The translations under genes were made by a program, and so were the position numbers. This document shows positions 6,770-7,577 of a stretch of DNA of 7,577 bases, piece by piece. Position 1 is the stretch's first letter. Each line of letters begins with the position of its first letter. Origin of the DNA: Rhodocyclaceae bacterium UBA1310 (GTDB lineage: Bacteria > Pseudomonadota > Gammaproteobacteria > Burkholderiales > Rhodocyclaceae); contig DBTS01000079.1 of the NCBI GenBank assembly GCA_002307175.1, forward strand, positions 1 to 7,577, given 5' to 3'. The notes under the pieces were generated by a model. The model saw nothing but the letters and a program-made list of their open reading frames with translations. It did not search any database and had not been told where the DNA came from.

Positions 6770-7450
6770 ATGCGTACAAAGACCAATGCTCGCCGAGATG
6801 CAATCCTCGCCGTCGCCAAGCAGGTTTTCGAGGAATATGGCTTCGACAATTCCAGCATGGCACTCATCGCGGAGCGTCTTGGCAGCTCGAAAGCCACACT
6901 CTATCGCTACTTCGTGACCAAGGAAGCTCTCTTCATGGAACTGGTTCGCGACTATGCCAGTGCCACGGGCGGCAAACTCATGGGCCTGCTATGTGGCCCG
7001 GCGGCCATGGATGGCGAACACCCCTTGCCCACGGAAGCCATGCAGGCGCTAAGCTCGCTGAACCCGGATGGCGACGTCGAGGCCACACTAAACCGTTTTG
7101 CCACGGAAATCATTGGCAAGTTCTATACCCCCGAAAGCTACGCCGGCACACGCATGATCATTGCAGCAGCCTCAGCCAACCCGGAAATCGGGCGCGTGTT
7201 CTACACAAACAGCCACGTGCTGGGCATGCGGTTTGTAGAAGACTATTTCACACAACTGGTTGCCGCCGGCAAACTGCGCCCCTGTGACACCAAACTTGCG
7301 GCCAACCAGTTCCGTGGTCTGCTTGAGGCAGAATTCAACGTCGAAGGACTCTTCAATGTGCTGGAGCGAATGACTGAAGCACAGGTCAAGGGCATCGTGG
7401 CACGCGGCGTGGATGCCTTCATGCGTATCTACCGCCCGCAGAACAGCTAA
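6770..7450 (+). CDS. TetR/AcrR-family transcriptional regulator, probable repressor of the pump
   Basis: This 226-residue DNA-binding repressor has the usual family length. The N-terminal TetR_N helix-turn-helix domain spans about residues 5-58: helix 1 in ARRDAILAVAKQVFEEYGF, then SSMALIAERLGSSKATLYRYFVTKEALF, containing the turn and the hallmark TLYRYF before KEALF. The rest is a helical ligand-binding and dimerisation domain (FATEIIGKFYTPE, then MIIAAASANPEIG, FRGLLEAEFNVEGLF), resembling AefR-like C-terminal domains of efflux regulators. It is transcribed divergently from the pump operon across two matching operators, the classic arrangement for autorepression plus control of a neighbouring transporter, relieved when a pump substrate binds. 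A longer reading from 6668 adds 34 residues with no family resemblance and crosses the promoter, so I rejected it. The stop codon TAA lies at the inner edge of the right repeat arm. The effector is unknown. Confidence 0.93.
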   Translation: MRTKTNARRDAILAVAKQVFEEYGFDNSSMALIAERLGSSKATLYRYFVTKEALFMELVRDYASATGGKLMGLLCGPAAMDGEHPLPTEAMQALSSLNPDGDVEATLNRFATEIIGKFYTPESYAGTRMIIAAASANPEIGRVFYTNSHVLGMRFVEDYFTQLVAAGKLRPCDTKLAANQFRGLLEAEFNVEGLFNVLERMTEAQVKGIVARGVDAFMRIYRPQNS

Positions 7451-7460
7451 GAAGCTGTTC
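7441..7460 (+). other. Small stem-loop over the TetR stop codon
   Basis: GAACAGC (7441-7447) and GCTGTTC (7454-7460) can form a 7-bp stem with the loop TAAGAA, which contains the stop codon. No T-run follows, so it is not a standard intrinsic terminator. One half comes from the gene and the other from the repeat arm; the left arm lacks the pairing half next to the SDR stop. It may be an accident of the junction. Confidence 0.4.
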
Positions 7461-7533
7461 ATGATCTTACTGCGAAGGCGTGATCGGGCCGACTTATTGG
7501 GCTCATAGGCGGCTCGAAATCCTCATTTATACG
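7447..7533. repeat. Right arm of the long inverted repeat bracketing the locus
   Basis: This 87-bp segment is the inverted counterpart of 7-92. The inner 38 bp (7447-7484) and outer 22 bp (7512-7533) are identical to the left arm, with a diverged middle containing one extra base. Its inner edge CTAAGAAGCTG supplies the stop codon of the TetR gene. Relative to the gene beside it, the repeat has the same orientation as the left copy: each gene reads into the same end. Sequence beyond 7533 shows no similarity to that beyond position 7. Confidence 0.9.
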
Positions 7534-7577
7534 AATAAACTCCGGTTTCTGCGCTTCCCCACGGTTTGCTTTGCACA
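7534..7577. other. Right flank with no recognisable feature
   Basis: These 44 bases beyond the repeat contain no reading frame, hairpin or motif that I can support. It is too short to show whether another gene or the rest of a mobile element follows. Confidence 0.4.

Noticed and set aside
7505..7533. A tRNA-like 3' end in the repeat arm (GGCTCGAAATCC resembles the T-arm GGTTCGAATCC)
   Set aside because: The bases either side cannot form a 5-bp T-stem with a 7-base loop, and no acceptor, anticodon arm or CCA is present.
1..7577. CRISPR array, integron attC site or phage gene content
   Set aside because: There are no spaced direct repeats, and the only repeats are the two inverted arms and the twin operators. 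Every large gene fits an efflux, regulatory or dehydrogenase family.

Overview
The window holds a compact, complete tripartite RND efflux locus with its own TetR-family regulator and a downstream short-chain dehydrogenase. The DNA is GC-rich, gene-dense and uses Shine-Dalgarno sites. The proteins (NodT-type outer-membrane lipoprotein, HlyD-type adaptor, HAE1-type permease) belong to a Gram-negative bacterium, most likely a member of Pseudomonadota. Betaproteobacteria would fit the general look, but that is a guess from style and not from a marker gene.

Layout from left to right: an 86-bp repeat arm (7-92); an SDR oxidoreductase on the minus strand (89-829); a 133-bp gap (830-962); the RND permease (963-4022, minus); the periplasmic adaptor (4027-5184, minus); the outer-membrane factor (5177-6676, minus); a divergent control region with two matching inverted-repeat operators and overlapping promoters (about 6680-6769); the TetR-type repressor (6770-7450, plus); and a second, inverted copy of the repeat arm (7447-7533). 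The last 44 bases hold nothing recognisable.

The minus-strand genes run in the order outer-membrane factor, adaptor, permease. They are joined by an 8-nt overlap and a 4-nt gap, so they form one translationally coupled operon encoding a whole envelope-spanning pump. The regulator very probably represses both itself and the pump through the paired operators, one of which fills the -35 to -10 interval of its own promoter. The SDR may be read through from the permease and could act on the same class of compound, but the sequence does not show a substrate.

The least ordinary feature is the pair of roughly 87-bp inverted repeats that bracket the whole locus. Each begins with the same CTAA that contains the stop codon of the adjacent gene, and a 38-bp inner block is perfectly conserved between them. 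This looks like an insertion-type or mobile repeat family framing the cassette, although no transposase lies in the window. I do not see an unprecedented protein system here; the genes themselves belong to well-known families.
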